NCBI GenBank assembly: GCA_963667195.1
Contig: OY762962.1
Span: 186,001-250,000 of the forward strand
Reading direction: 5' to 3'
Length of the DNA stretch: 64,000 nt
Origin: UBA7703 sp963667195
Lineage (GTDB): Bacteria; Bacillota; Clostridia; Christensenellales; CAG-138
In this document: positions 1 to 8,008 of the stretch, piece by piece
Position numbering within the stretch: the first letter of the stretch is position 1
Layout: each line of letters opens with the position of its first letter
Position numbers and translations under genes: made by a program
The notes under the pieces: generated by a model
The model's database searches: none
Told to the model about the DNA's origin: nothing
Seen by the model: only the letters and a program-made list of their open reading frames with translations

Positions 1-9
1 ATTTGTCCG

Positions 10-612
10 CTAGCTCGCGGGTTCGTAAACGATCTCCTGCGTGCCCTCCTCCAGAAGGCGCGCCGCGGCGTCGGGCTGGTTGAGCCAGGCTTCCCGCTGC
101 TCCGGCGGCAATATCAGCGGCATGCGATCATGGATAAACGAAATCCCCTGCGACGCGGGTGCGGTGAGGATCACGAACACAGGAGTATCCGATCCCACCT
201 CGGAACGATACAACCCCGCGAAGGTGAAGAGTCCCTCTTTCGCGGGGCGTAGTTTGTATTTGATCTTCTGTTTTTCGCGCGTTTCCCATTCGAAATACGC
301 GCTCGCGGGAATCAGGCAGCGCCCGGACTGCGCGGTTTGCGCCTGCGTGAGCATCGGCGCGCGAAACATCGACTTTTCCAGCACGGATTCGCTTCTGGCG
401 TTGATGACCTTTCCCTTGCCGTCAAAGCGGGCAAATCCCCAGCGCATCGCGCGCGGGCCTGTTGCATTCAGCGCCGCGACCTGATCCGTCGGAAACACTT
501 CGCCGTTTTTCAGCATAAGTAAGCCCGCCTCGCGCTCACTCCGGAGATAGAGCATAGCGAGCATTTCGCGATATTGCGCGTCGTCAAAGTCCGTATAAAA
601 CCGTCCGCACAT
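10..612 (-). CDS. SRAP / HMCES-YedK family DNA-protein crosslink protein
   Basis: The protein (200 aa) starts MCGRF, so Cys2 becomes the N-terminal residue that SRAP proteins use to crosslink to abasic sites in single-stranded DNA. Other family landmarks are visible: the Asn of VINARSE, the Glu of ASAYFEWE and the His of HDRMPLIL. The length is normal for bacterial SRAP proteins, and AAGGAG lies before the ATG. By family knowledge it protects abasic sites during replication; in bacteria these genes are often linked to the SOS response, but I see no LexA-type box here. It sits alone 22 bases downstream of the YuiD-like gene on the same strand, so the two may be co-transcribed. Confidence 0.93.
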   Translation of the reverse strand: MCGRFYTDFDDAQYREMLAMLYLRSEREAGLLMLKNGEVFPTDQVAALNATGPRAMRWGFARFDGKGKVINARSESVLEKSMFRAPMLTQAQTAQSGRCLIPASAYFEWETREKQKIKYKLRPAKEGLFTFAGLYRSEVGSDTPVFVILTAPASQGISFIHDRMPLILPPEQREAWLNQPDAAARLLEEGTQEIVYEPAS

Positions 613-634
613 CGCTCGAATTCTCCTTTTTGGT

Positions 635-1087
635 TTAACCGAGCCAGAGCCCGATACATATACCCATAATCGAACCGATCAGCACCTGCAGCGGCGTGTG
701 TCCAATCAGCTCCTTGAGCTCCCAATTCGGCAGTTCCAGAATCTTTCCTTCCTTGAGCAGATGATCCACAATCGCGGTGATGGTCACCGCCTGCTTGCCC
801 GCTTCCTGACGCACGCCGCGCGCATCGTGCAGCACGACGGACGAGAGCACAAACGAGATCGCAAACTCAAACGACCCGAGCCCAAACTGCATCGCAACCG
901 CGGTGGTCAGCGCGCAGACCGTCGCCGCGTGGGAGCTCGGCATGCCGCCGCTGCCCACGAGCCGCTCAAACTTGAACTCGCGGTTGACGATGGTATAAAG
1001 AATCGCCTTGATCGCCTGCGCAATCGCCCAGGCAACCAGCGCCGCAATCAGAATTCTATTGTTCAAAAAGTCCTGTAAGTAATGCAT
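635..1087 (-). CDS. YuiD-like divergent PAP2 family membrane protein
   Basis: A 150-residue membrane protein of the DUF212/divergent PAP2 family (B. subtilis YuiD type). The signature GSGGMPSSHAA is at about residues 46-56, followed by the HDARGVRQEAGKQA segment that corresponds to the usual DAxGVRRxAGxQA. Hydrophobic segments fall near residues 10-30, 60-85 and 135-150. The family is related to acid phosphatases/haloperoxidases, but its substrate is unknown; undecaprenyl-pyrophosphate or other lipid phosphates are only a suggestion. The Shine-Dalgarno is weak. The SRAP gene follows 22 bases downstream. Confidence 0.85.
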   Translation of the reverse strand: MHYLQDFLNNRILIAALVAWAIAQAIKAILYTIVNREFKFERLVGSGGMPSSHAATVCALTTAVAMQFGLGSFEFAISFVLSSVVLHDARGVRQEAGKQAVTITAIVDHLLKEGKILELPNWELKELIGHTPLQVLIGSIMGICIGLWLG

Positions 1088-1294
1088 ATTGATCCATCAC
1101 ATTCCTTGCGTCTTTCCGCGTGTAACAAACATCACGGCTCAATCATTGTACAAAATTGCGACGGGAAATACAATATTCTCGCCGGAGCGGTGCGGGTTTT
1201 TGCAAAGACTCGTCCGCTGAATCCGGGCAGCTTGATTTCCCTGTATTCGTATCGAAAAAGATCAAAGAATTGTAAAATTCGGCACCCTACATCC

Positions 1295-1323
1295 TTGACA
1301 GGTATCTGTATATCCCTTACGCT
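1295..1323 (+). promoter_or_regulatory. Sigma-A-type promoter, possible leaderless start
   Basis: A perfect TTGACA (1295-1300) is followed by 17 bases and TACGCT (1318-1323). The expected start of transcription falls at the A of the phosphoesterase ATG (1330), and no Shine-Dalgarno precedes that ATG. The -10 is poor (3 of 6), so confidence is moderate. The remainder of the 1088-1329 gap shows no gene. Confidence 0.5.
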
Positions 1324-1329
1324 TAATGA

Positions 1330-2622
1330 ATGAAAAAACGATTACTTTCAATCACCGCTTTGGTGCTGATGCTCGGCGTTTGCCTGCTGCCCGCGTTCAC
1401 GACAGCGCACGCCGAAGAGAGCGCTCCAACGAGCCTTAGCTTTGGCAGCGACGGCACGTTTACCGTGCTCATCCTCTCCGATTTGCAGGATACGCAGTTT
1501 ACGACAAAGCTCGTCGTAAGCGGCGAGACGAACGTGCTAAAGGACTATCCCGCCGATCTGATCGTGCTGCTTGGCGATCAGTTGGAGGGCCCAAGCCCCG
1601 TGCTTCGCCTGGGTAATGGCGCGAAAAACTGCGAAGATACGCTGCGCACGCTGCTTGCTCCCGTCGCGAAAAGCGGCATCCCGTTCGTGGTCGTCTTTGG
1701 CAACCACGACTATGAAGCGCCGCTATCCATCGCAGAGCAGGTGAAGATTTACGAGAGCTACGATAACTGCCTTGCGGTTTCCTTTGGCAAGGATTCCACC
1801 AAGGACGGCGCCTTCGTGCTTCCAATCAAGCTGTATAACAGCGATGTCGTCGATATGGCGCTGTATTTCTTCGATTCCGGCTCCTACATCGCAAACGGGG
1901 ACTACGACACCGTCTCGAAAGAGCAGGTCGCCTGGTACAACGAGCAGAGCGCCGCGTTCAAGGCCGCAAACGATGGTCAGGCGCTTCCCTCCGCCGCGTT
2001 TTGCCATATTCCCCTGCCGGAAGTATATAACCTCCTCACCGAAGTGCCCAAGGGAACCAAGGGCGCGTTCAAGGGGGTTGGCGTCGGAGCAGGCAAGTAT
2101 TATTTGCCCAACGAGGACAAGATCTTCACCGGAGCCGTCAATGAAGCGCCCTGCCCTTCCAGCGAGAACAACGGCCTCTTTGACGCCTATCTTGCCAACG
2201 GTGATGTGTTCCTGACCGTGAATGGACACGACCACGTCAACTCGTTTATCGGCAGCGTGGAAGGCATCGATATCGCAAGCGCCCCGGGCAGCAGCTATAC
2301 GAGCTATGGCAATCCGGATGTTCGCGGCGTGCGGCTGTTCCGCTTCACGGAATTCAACGTGCGGGATTACGAAACGCTCCACGTGCTATACAGCGACTAT
2401 AACACGCCCGCAAGCTTCGGTTATCTTCGCTACTATTTCAGCACCACCACGGGCATCTACAACGCCATCAAGGTGGTTCTGAGCATCCTCATCGTAGTCG
2501 TCGCGATCGTCGTGACCATCATCGTCGTGACTGTCCGCAAGAAGCGGCGCAAAGCATCCGCAGCCGTTCTCCCCGCAGAAGCGAAGGACGAAAGCGCGGT
2601 TGAAGCCGAGAAAAAAGAATAA
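1330..2622 (+). CDS. Surface-anchored calcineurin-like metallophosphoesterase
   Basis: A 430-aa exported enzyme. Residues 1-28 form a signal peptide ending in AHA. The metal-binding motifs follow in order: SDLQD (D-x-Q instead of the usual D-x-H), LLGDQ, FGNHDY, FCHIP and NGHDH, so the dinuclear metal site looks complete. Near residues 380-405 there is one membrane helix followed by KKRRK and a charged tail, a type I anchoring arrangement that places the catalytic domain outside the cell. The substrate is unknown; relatives hydrolyse phosphomonoesters, phosphodiesters or nucleotides. The gene is monocistronic, with its own promoter-like sequence and a strong shared terminator. It converges on the rnf operon. 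Confidence 0.85.
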   Translation: MKKRLLSITALVLMLGVCLLPAFTTAHAEESAPTSLSFGSDGTFTVLILSDLQDTQFTTKLVVSGETNVLKDYPADLIVLLGDQLEGPSPVLRLGNGAKNCEDTLRTLLAPVAKSGIPFVVVFGNHDYEAPLSIAEQVKIYESYDNCLAVSFGKDSTKDGAFVLPIKLYNSDVVDMALYFFDSGSYIANGDYDTVSKEQVAWYNEQSAAFKAANDGQALPSAAFCHIPLPEVYNLLTEVPKGTKGAFKGVGVGAGKYYLPNEDKIFTGAVNEAPCPSSENNGLFDAYLANGDVFLTVNGHDHVNSFIGSVEGIDIASAPGSSYTSYGNPDVRGVRLFRFTEFNVRDYETLHVLYSDYNTPASFGYLRYYFSTTTGIYNAIKVVLSILIVVVAIVVTIIVVTVRKKRRKASAAVLPAEAKDESAVEAEKKE

Positions 2623-2647
2623 GCTTCTCGCACAAATCATTGGATCA

Positions 2648-2677
2648 AAAAAATCCGCCCATACGGGCGGATTTTTT
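2648..2677. terminator. Bidirectional rho-independent terminator
   Basis: Perfect 13-bp arms (AAAAAATCCGCCC and complement) around a four-base loop, with A/T runs on both sides. It ends the phosphoesterase on the plus strand and rnfB on the minus strand. Confidence 0.92.
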
Positions 2678-2695
2678 GATTGCACTTTCTACGGA

Positions 2696-3562
2696 TTACG
2701 GAATCTCGATGTCGTTGAGTTCCGCCTGCGCGGTCACCAGCGCAACGTCTTCCATGTTCCGCTCGTAGAAATTCACGATGCAGTGCATCGGGCAGACGGG
2801 AATGCACGCGCCGCAGCGGGTGCAGGTTGTTTCGTCGATGATGGCAACGCCTTTAACCACCTTGATGGATTCCGAATCGCACGCCTTTTCGCAGCGCTTG
2901 CAGCCGACGCAGGCGGTCTTGCATTGCAGCACGGCGCGCTTGCCGGTCGCCTCGTTGCGGCACATCACCACGACGGTTTGATCCTTCGGCAGCATCGTAA
3001 TGATGTTGCGCGGGCAAACATCCACGCACATGCCGCAGCCGGTGCAGGCGTCGTCGTCAATCACCGCGATGCCGTCCACCATCTTAATCGCGCCAAACGC
3101 GCAGACAGACAGGCACTCGCCAAAGCCCACGCAGCCGAACTCGCAGGCATTTGGGCCGCCCGCGATTCCGCTGACCGCGCGGCAGGAAGGAACGCCGCTG
3201 TATTCATAGCGCGTGGTGACCCGCTCACAGGTGCCCTGGCAGCGAACGCGCGCCACCATCGGCTCCTGCGCTTCCGCATCCACACCCATGATCGCAGCGA
3301 TCGCCTTGACCGTTTTCGCGCCGCCGGGCGTGCAGGCGTTTGCCTTCGCGTCCCCGCGCACAACCGCCTCGGAATACGCGTCGCACCCGGCATAGCCGCA
3401 GGCACCGCAGTTCGCGCCGGCTACTGCCGCGCGCACCGCGCTCACGCGATCGTCCACCTCGACCGCGAACTTCTTATCCGCAAGCCCCAGCACGACTCCA
3501 AAGAGGATGCCCAGTCCGCCCAGCGCCAGCACAGCATAGAGTATCGGCAGATATTGCGCCAT
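2696..3562 (-). CDS. rnfB: Rnf complex subunit B (electron transport, ferredoxins)
   Basis: RnfB (288 aa) is the iron-sulfur subunit that takes electrons from reduced ferredoxin in the ion-translocating ferredoxin:NAD oxidoreductase. An N-terminal membrane helix (residues 5-25) is followed by the CGACGYAGC [4Fe-4S] motif near residue 54. Further clusters are FGECLSVC, CTGCGMCVDVCP, CVGCKRCEKAC and CTRCGACIPVCP. It is the last gene of the operon, three bases after rnfA, and is closed by the shared terminator. The C-terminus is short, as in clostridial RnfB proteins. Confidence 0.96.
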   Translation of the reverse strand: MAQYLPILYAVLALGGLGILFGVVLGLADKKFAVEVDDRVSAVRAAVAGANCGACGYAGCDAYSEAVVRGDAKANACTPGGAKTVKAIAAIMGVDAEAQEPMVARVRCQGTCERVTTRYEYSGVPSCRAVSGIAGGPNACEFGCVGFGECLSVCAFGAIKMVDGIAVIDDDACTGCGMCVDVCPRNIITMLPKDQTVVVMCRNEATGKRAVLQCKTACVGCKRCEKACDSESIKVVKGVAIIDETTCTRCGACIPVCPMHCIVNFYERNMEDVALVTAQAELNDIEIP

Positions 3563-3565
3563 GAC

Positions 3566-4162
3566 TTACATCACCCCCGCAAACATGTTCGAGAATCCCA
3601 GAAACGCGATGCTCATGAGCCCCGCGATGACCAGCGAGATCGGAAATCCCTTGAGCGCGGGCGCGATCTTCGCGGTCTCGAGCCGCTCCCGAACGCCCGC
3701 CATCAGCACGATCGCAAGCAGGAAGCCCAGCGCGCCAAACGTGCCGTTGAGCACCGAATAGAGCAGGTTGTAGCCCTGCGTGATGTTGAGGATCGTCACG
3801 CCCAGCACGGCGCAGTTGGTCGTGATCAGCGGCAGATAGATGCCCAGCGCGCCATAGAGAGACGGCGCGGATTTCTTGAGAAACATCTCCACCACCTGCA
3901 CGAGCGAGGCGATGACGAGAATAAACGCGATGGTGTTGAGGTACGCCAGGTTGAGCGGGATGAGCACGTAGTAGTACACAAAATACGTAAACAGGCTCGC
4001 CAGCGCCATGACGAACGTCACCGCGATGCCCATGCCAAACGCGGTCTCCACCTTGTTTGAAACGCCGAGGAACGGGCAGCAGCCGAGGAAGCGCGAGAAG
4101 ATGTAGTTGTTCGTCAGCACACAGCTGAACATGAACAGGAGTATCTTGACGATGGGGTTCAT
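3566..4162 (-). CDS. rnfA: Rnf complex subunit A
   Basis: A 198-aa integral membrane subunit with six hydrophobic helices. It contains the conserved NNYIFSRFLGCCPFLG segment near residue 18 and TNCAVLG near residue 114. RnfA and RnfE are homologous halves that together hold a membrane-embedded [2Fe-2S] cluster using such Cys residues. Its ATG overlaps the rnfE stop by four bases, which implies translational coupling. No oddities. Confidence 0.96.
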   Translation of the reverse strand: MNPIVKILLFMFSCVLTNNYIFSRFLGCCPFLGVSNKVETAFGMGIAVTFVMALASLFTYFVYYYVLIPLNLAYLNTIAFILVIASLVQVVEMFLKKSAPSLYGALGIYLPLITTNCAVLGVTILNITQGYNLLYSVLNGTFGALGFLLAIVLMAGVRERLETAKIAPALKGFPISLVIAGLMSIAFLGFSNMFAGVM

Positions 4163-4788
4163 TCGCTCTTCGCCTCCTTTTTCTTGCCTTGGTGCATGCT
4201 GATGGTGTTAAACACCGCGAGCAGCAGCCCGAACACGATGAATCCGCCCGCGGGCAGGATCAACAGCAGCATCGGCTGGTAGCCGCTTCCGATCACGGTG
4301 TGCCCAAAGAGCGTGCCGTTGCCGAGTAGTTCGCGGATGCTGCCGATCAGCGTGAGCGCAACGGTGAAGCCGATGCCCATGCCGATGCCGTCCACCGCGC
4401 TGTGTAAAACGGGGTTTTTACTCGCAAACGCTTCCGCGCGCGCAAGGATGATGCAGTTGACCACGATCAGCGGCAGGAAGATGCCGAGGCTTTGATACAG
4501 GGCCGGCAGAAACGCGTTCATGAACATCTGCACCATCGTCACAAACGTGCAGATGACGATGATGAACGCCGGAATGCGAATCTTGTCCGGAATGAAGTTT
4601 CTCAGCATCGAGATGACCACGTTGGAACCAACGAGCACAAACGTCGCCGCGGCGCCCATGCCGATTCCATTGGAGGCGCTCGTCGTGACCGCCATCGTGG
4701 GGCAGGTACCCAGCACGAGCCGGAACGTCGGGTTCTCGGTGATCAAACCGTTGAAGAATACGCTTTTGAGTGTCTGTTTGTGTTCCAT
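4159..4788 (-). CDS. rnfE: Rnf complex subunit E
   Basis: Integral membrane subunit (209 aa from the chosen start), paralogous to RnfA. TENPTFRLVLGTCPTMAVTTSA and IVVNCIILARAEAFA carry the conserved Cys residues for the shared membrane [2Fe-2S] centre. The start is the ATG at 4788, which follows GGAGGG at a good distance; a longer frame from 4830 would overlap rnfG and has an unusual Arg-rich start. It overlaps rnfA by four bases. Confidence 0.95.
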   Translation of the reverse strand: MEHKQTLKSVFFNGLITENPTFRLVLGTCPTMAVTTSASNGIGMGAAATFVLVGSNVVISMLRNFIPDKIRIPAFIIVICTFVTMVQMFMNAFLPALYQSLGIFLPLIVVNCIILARAEAFASKNPVLHSAVDGIGMGIGFTVALTLIGSIRELLGNGTLFGHTVIGSGYQPMLLLILPAGGFIVFGLLLAVFNTISMHQGKKKEAKSE

Positions 4789-4792
4789 ATTG

Positions 4793-5344
4793 TTATCCCT
4801 CCGTCGGCGGCGTGAGGCCCGATAGCGCAAGCACCGCGTTGTTGACCGCCGTGGTCACCGCGCGGGATGTGATGGTTGCCGAGGTGATGGCGTCGATCTC
4901 GCCGCCATCCTTTGCCAGCGCAATTGGCGAGGATTTGCCGATGTATTGCTCCATAAACCAGGCTTCCTTGGCGCGCGCGCCGAGGCCCGCGGTCTCCGAG
5001 AAGCTGGAACCGCCGACCGAAATGCCGGTCACGACGCCATTGTTATCGGCGCCTACGGTAATCTCGATTTCACCGCCATACCCTTTGGTCAGGATGGTTG
5101 CGGTCTTGCCGACGAGTTTCCCGCCCGCATCGTAGCCCGCAAATGCTTCCTTGAGTCCTTCCGGCGCGGTCAATGCCGTAAAGTGGTCTGCACTGGGCAG
5201 TACCGCCCTGCGCGCAGCCTCCGCGGCCTTGACCTGCTGCTCCGCAATCGCGCCCGAGGTGACCATGTTGGTCACGCCCAGCGCTAGGCCAGCAACCGCG
5301 GCAAGCAGGAAGAGTTTCAGCCCGAGAATGATGACTTTACGCAC
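4793..5344 (-). CDS. rnfG: Rnf complex subunit G (covalent FMN)
   Basis: A 183-aa protein with one N-terminal membrane helix (about residues 5-25) and an extracytoplasmic FMN-binding domain. The flavinylation motif is visible as DAITSATITS near residue 158, where the second Thr of SATIT is the expected FMN phosphothreonine attachment residue. The start overlaps the rnfD end by eight bases. RnfG passes electrons between the membrane subunits and RnfD/RnfC. No flavin transferase ApbE gene is seen in the window. Confidence 0.95.
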   Translation of the reverse strand: MRKVIILGLKLFLLAAVAGLALGVTNMVTSGAIAEQQVKAAEAARRAVLPSADHFTALTAPEGLKEAFAGYDAGGKLVGKTATILTKGYGGEIEITVGADNNGVVTGISVGGSSFSETAGLGARAKEAWFMEQYIGKSSPIALAKDGGEIDAITSATITSRAVTTAVNNAVLALSGLTPPTEG

Positions 5345-6317
5345 GTGCCTTCACCTCCCCGTAGATTCTGCCGCGCGTGACGCGGTCGATGAGCGGAGTT
5401 AGGATGTTCATGATCAGTATCGCGTAGGTCGTGCCTTCCGGATAGCCGCCGAACGCGCGGATCAGCGCGATGAGAAGCCCCGCGCCCGCCGCGAATATCA
5501 TCTGACCCACGTGCGTCATGGGGCTTGTGACATAGTCCGTCGCCATAAATACGGCGCCGAAGAGCACGCTGCCGATCAGCACGCCCTGCAGCGGATCGCC
5601 GCCGAAGAGCCAGGTAAAGAGCATGAAGGACGCGATCATCGTCACGGGGATGTGCCAGGTGATCGTCTTTCGAATCAGCAGGAACGCTAAGCCCAGCAGA
5701 ATCGCGATCTTGCTCACCTCGCCGATGCAGCCCGGAATGCGGCCGATGAACATATCCAGCGTACTCGGCGGAACAAGTCCGTTGACCGTCGCGCCCGAAA
5801 CCGCGTTTGTACCCGCATCCGCCAGCTGCTGGAAGATGGAGAGCGGCGTCGCGCTGGACACCGCGTCAAACGGGGTTACATAAGCGCTCGCGCTCATCAG
5901 TGCGGGCCAGCTTGCGAGCAGCACCGCGCGCGCCGTGATCGCGGGGTTGACGAAGTTATCGCCAATGCCGCCGAAGAGCTGCTTGACGAGCAGAATCGCA
6001 ACCGCGCTGCCAACCACAAGCATCCACCAAGGCGCGGTGGAAGGCACGTTCATCGCGAGGATGATGCCCGTTACCACGGCGGAGAGGTCGTTGATCGTGA
6101 TCGGTCGATGGAAGAGCACCTCACTGAGGAATTCAAAGCCGACGCAGCTCACCACGCAGATGATGATCACGCGCGCGGCGTTCCAGCCAAAGAGCCAGAT
6201 GCCCGCGACAACCGTCGGCATCAGCGCCGCAATGACGTCCATCATCAGCACGGCGGTCGAGTCTTTTGAGAAGATGTGCGGCGCCGCTGATACGGCAAAT
6301 CGTTTCTTCGTTTCCAT
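5337..6317 (-). CDS. rnfD: Rnf complex subunit D (membrane flavoprotein)
   Basis: A 326-aa NqrB/RnfD-family membrane protein with about nine hydrophobic helices. The NAVSGATVNG segment near residue 157 contains the SGAT flavinylation motif for covalent FMN. The central FxxPVxAR-like part reads NFVNPAITARAVLL. A strong GGAGGTAAC Shine-Dalgarno precedes the ATG. Together with RnfA, E and G it forms the ion-conducting membrane part. The sequence does not tell me whether the coupling ion is sodium or protons. Confidence 0.96.
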   Translation of the reverse strand: METKKRFAVSAAPHIFSKDSTAVLMMDVIAALMPTVVAGIWLFGWNAARVIIICVVSCVGFEFLSEVLFHRPITINDLSAVVTGIILAMNVPSTAPWWMLVVGSAVAILLVKQLFGGIGDNFVNPAITARAVLLASWPALMSASAYVTPFDAVSSATPLSIFQQLADAGTNAVSGATVNGLVPPSTLDMFIGRIPGCIGEVSKIAILLGLAFLLIRKTITWHIPVTMIASFMLFTWLFGGDPLQGVLIGSVLFGAVFMATDYVTSPMTHVGQMIFAAGAGLLIALIRAFGGYPEGTTYAILIMNILTPLIDRVTRGRIYGEVKARA

Positions 6318-6323
6318 ATTGCG

Positions 6324-7646
6324 TTACCTCCTCGCCTTGGCGGCCAGGTCTTCTCTCGCTGCCTTGAAGCTGGAGGAGAGATACCGCCGCGCGGGGCAGA
6401 TATAGGAACAGGCACCGCAGAGGACGCAGTCCATCAAGCCGTGCTGCTTGGCGCTGTCCGTGTCGTGTTTGTCGAGATCCGCGCGCATGAGATACGGATG
6501 CAGCCCAATCGGGCAAACATGCACGCAGCGCGCGCAGCGGATGCAGGCGCTCTCCTGAACGGCCTTTGCCTGCTTTTCGTCCAGCACGACGATGCCGTTG
6601 GTCGCTTTGGTGATTGTCGATTCCAAGTCCGCGGTGCAAAGCCCCGTCATGGGTCCGCCCGCGAAAACCTTCTTTGCGTCTTCCACCAAGCCACCGCAGG
6701 CGTTGATCGCGTCTTCATAACGCGTGCCGACGCGAAGCAGCAGGTTGCCCGGCTCCTTGACCCCGCCGGTCACGGTCGTGACGCGCTCGATCAGCGGTTT
6801 GCCGAGCGTCACCGCATCGTGGATCGCGGCGGCGGTGCTGACGTTAAAGACAAGCACACCCGCATCCAACGGAAGCTTTCCGCGCGGGACTTCCCTGCCG
6901 GTGACCACGTGGATCAGCTGCTTTTCGGAGCCTTGCGGATACTTCGTCTTGAGCGGCATCACGGAAATTTCCGGTATTCCGCCGGTTGCCTCGCGCATTC
7001 TGGCGATCGCGTCGGGCTTGTTGGATTCAATCGCGACCACGGCGCGGGAAACACCCGTTGCGCGCAAGATGAGCTTGGCTCCGGCGACGATGCGCGCGCT
7101 CTGCTCAAGCATCATGCGGTGGTCGGCGGTTAGATACGGCTCGCACTCCGCGCCGTTGAGGATGATGACATCCGCCTGCTTGCCTTCCGGAACCGTCAGC
7201 TTGACATGCGTGGGAAACGCTGCTCCCCCCATGCCGCAGATGCCCGCGTCCTTGACGGCTGCGATGATGTCCGCCGGGCTTGCGGTCTGTGCGTTGAGCG
7301 GATGGAGCTCTACCCATTCGTCCGCGTGATCGTTCTGGATGGCGACGCACAACTCCGGCCTGCCTTTGAGCATCTGCCGCTCGTCCACAAAAAGCACCTC
7401 TCCGGAGACGCTCGCGTGAACCGGCAGACCAAAGCCGCCGACGGGAGTCGCGATGACCTCACCAACCCGGACGCGCTGCCCTTTTGCCACGCAGGGAGCG
7501 CTTGGGGCTCCCAGATGCATGCCGACGGGGAGGACGACGAGATCCGCCGTAACCGTGCGGATGGGGCATGCCTGTGTCAGCGGTTTCCCTTCGCCAATGT
7601 GGTGAAGTGGATGAACACCGCCTCGAAACGTATTCCTCAATACCAT
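6324..7646 (-). CDS. rnfC: Rnf complex subunit C (NADH-binding)
   Basis: First gene of the rnfCDGEAB operon (440 aa). The N-terminus has the family pattern FRGGVHPLHH...GKPLT. The Rossmann/FMN part contains GMGGAAFPTHVKL and ILNGAECEPYLTADHRMM, typical of complex I 51-kDa-like subunits. Two C-terminal [4Fe-4S] motifs follow, CIRCARCVHVCP and CVLCGACSYICP. RnfC is the peripheral site of NAD reduction. The gene order matches that of Clostridia and Thermotoga. The ribosome site (GCAGGTG close to the ATG) is modest; the promoter was not identified with confidence. Confidence 0.96.
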   Translation of the reverse strand: MVLRNTFRGGVHPLHHIGEGKPLTQACPIRTVTADLVVLPVGMHLGAPSAPCVAKGQRVRVGEVIATPVGGFGLPVHASVSGEVLFVDERQMLKGRPELCVAIQNDHADEWVELHPLNAQTASPADIIAAVKDAGICGMGGAAFPTHVKLTVPEGKQADVIILNGAECEPYLTADHRMMLEQSARIVAGAKLILRATGVSRAVVAIESNKPDAIARMREATGGIPEISVMPLKTKYPQGSEKQLIHVVTGREVPRGKLPLDAGVLVFNVSTAAAIHDAVTLGKPLIERVTTVTGGVKEPGNLLLRVGTRYEDAINACGGLVEDAKKVFAGGPMTGLCTADLESTITKATNGIVVLDEKQAKAVQESACIRCARCVHVCPIGLHPYLMRADLDKHDTDSAKQHGLMDCVLCGACSYICPARRYLSSSFKAAREDLAAKARR

Positions 7647-7964
7647 ACACCTGCCTTATTATTTGCTGACGCAACGGCGCGTCATGTAACCAAACGAAAG
7701 ATACGCATGCGGATTCGGTTTTGCACACGACCGGAACATTTGATGGGCGGAATGAAAAAATATGAAAGAAAATGCCGAAGGAAGTAACCTTCAACCTTAT
7801 CCAGTATACGGGACAAATCTGCAAAAGTACAGATTGACTAGCAAGTCAATGGTTGCATTACGAAACTTTTTTTGAATATTCGATTTCATGTGAAACGATT
7901 GCTTCGTGCCCGCGCAAAGCGGATCATCAAATTCCGCCGTTCGTGCGAAGCCCTGTGGTTGATG
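7647..7964. promoter_or_regulatory. rnf upstream region with 7-4-7 palindrome
   Basis: No gene is seen in this stretch between the rnfC start and the terminator of the amidase-like gene. It must hold the rnf promoter. A minus-strand TATACT at 7803-7808 has no good -35. A perfect palindrome, ATTGACTAGCAAGTCAAT, lies at 7833-7850 (arms of 7, spacer of 4), about 190 bases before rnfC. It is a plausible binding site for a dimeric regulator, but the regulator is unknown. Confidence 0.4.
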
Positions 7965-7994
7965 AAAAAAGAACCGCCATGATAAGGCGGTTCT
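7965..7994 (-). terminator. Terminator of the amidase-like gene
   Basis: AGAACCGCC and GGCGGTTCT form a 9-bp stem with a 7-base loop, followed on the minus strand by six T residues. It lies 15 bases after the stop of the amidase-like gene. Confidence 0.9.
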
Positions 7995-8008
7995 GGAATA
8001 TACCTGTA

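Noticed and set aside
2600..4060. A 486-codon open frame on the plus strand opposite rnfB and rnfA.
   Set aside because: It is antisense to two certain rnf genes, its composition (Arg, His, Ala rich) is typical of a GC-rich shadow frame, and it has no family features.
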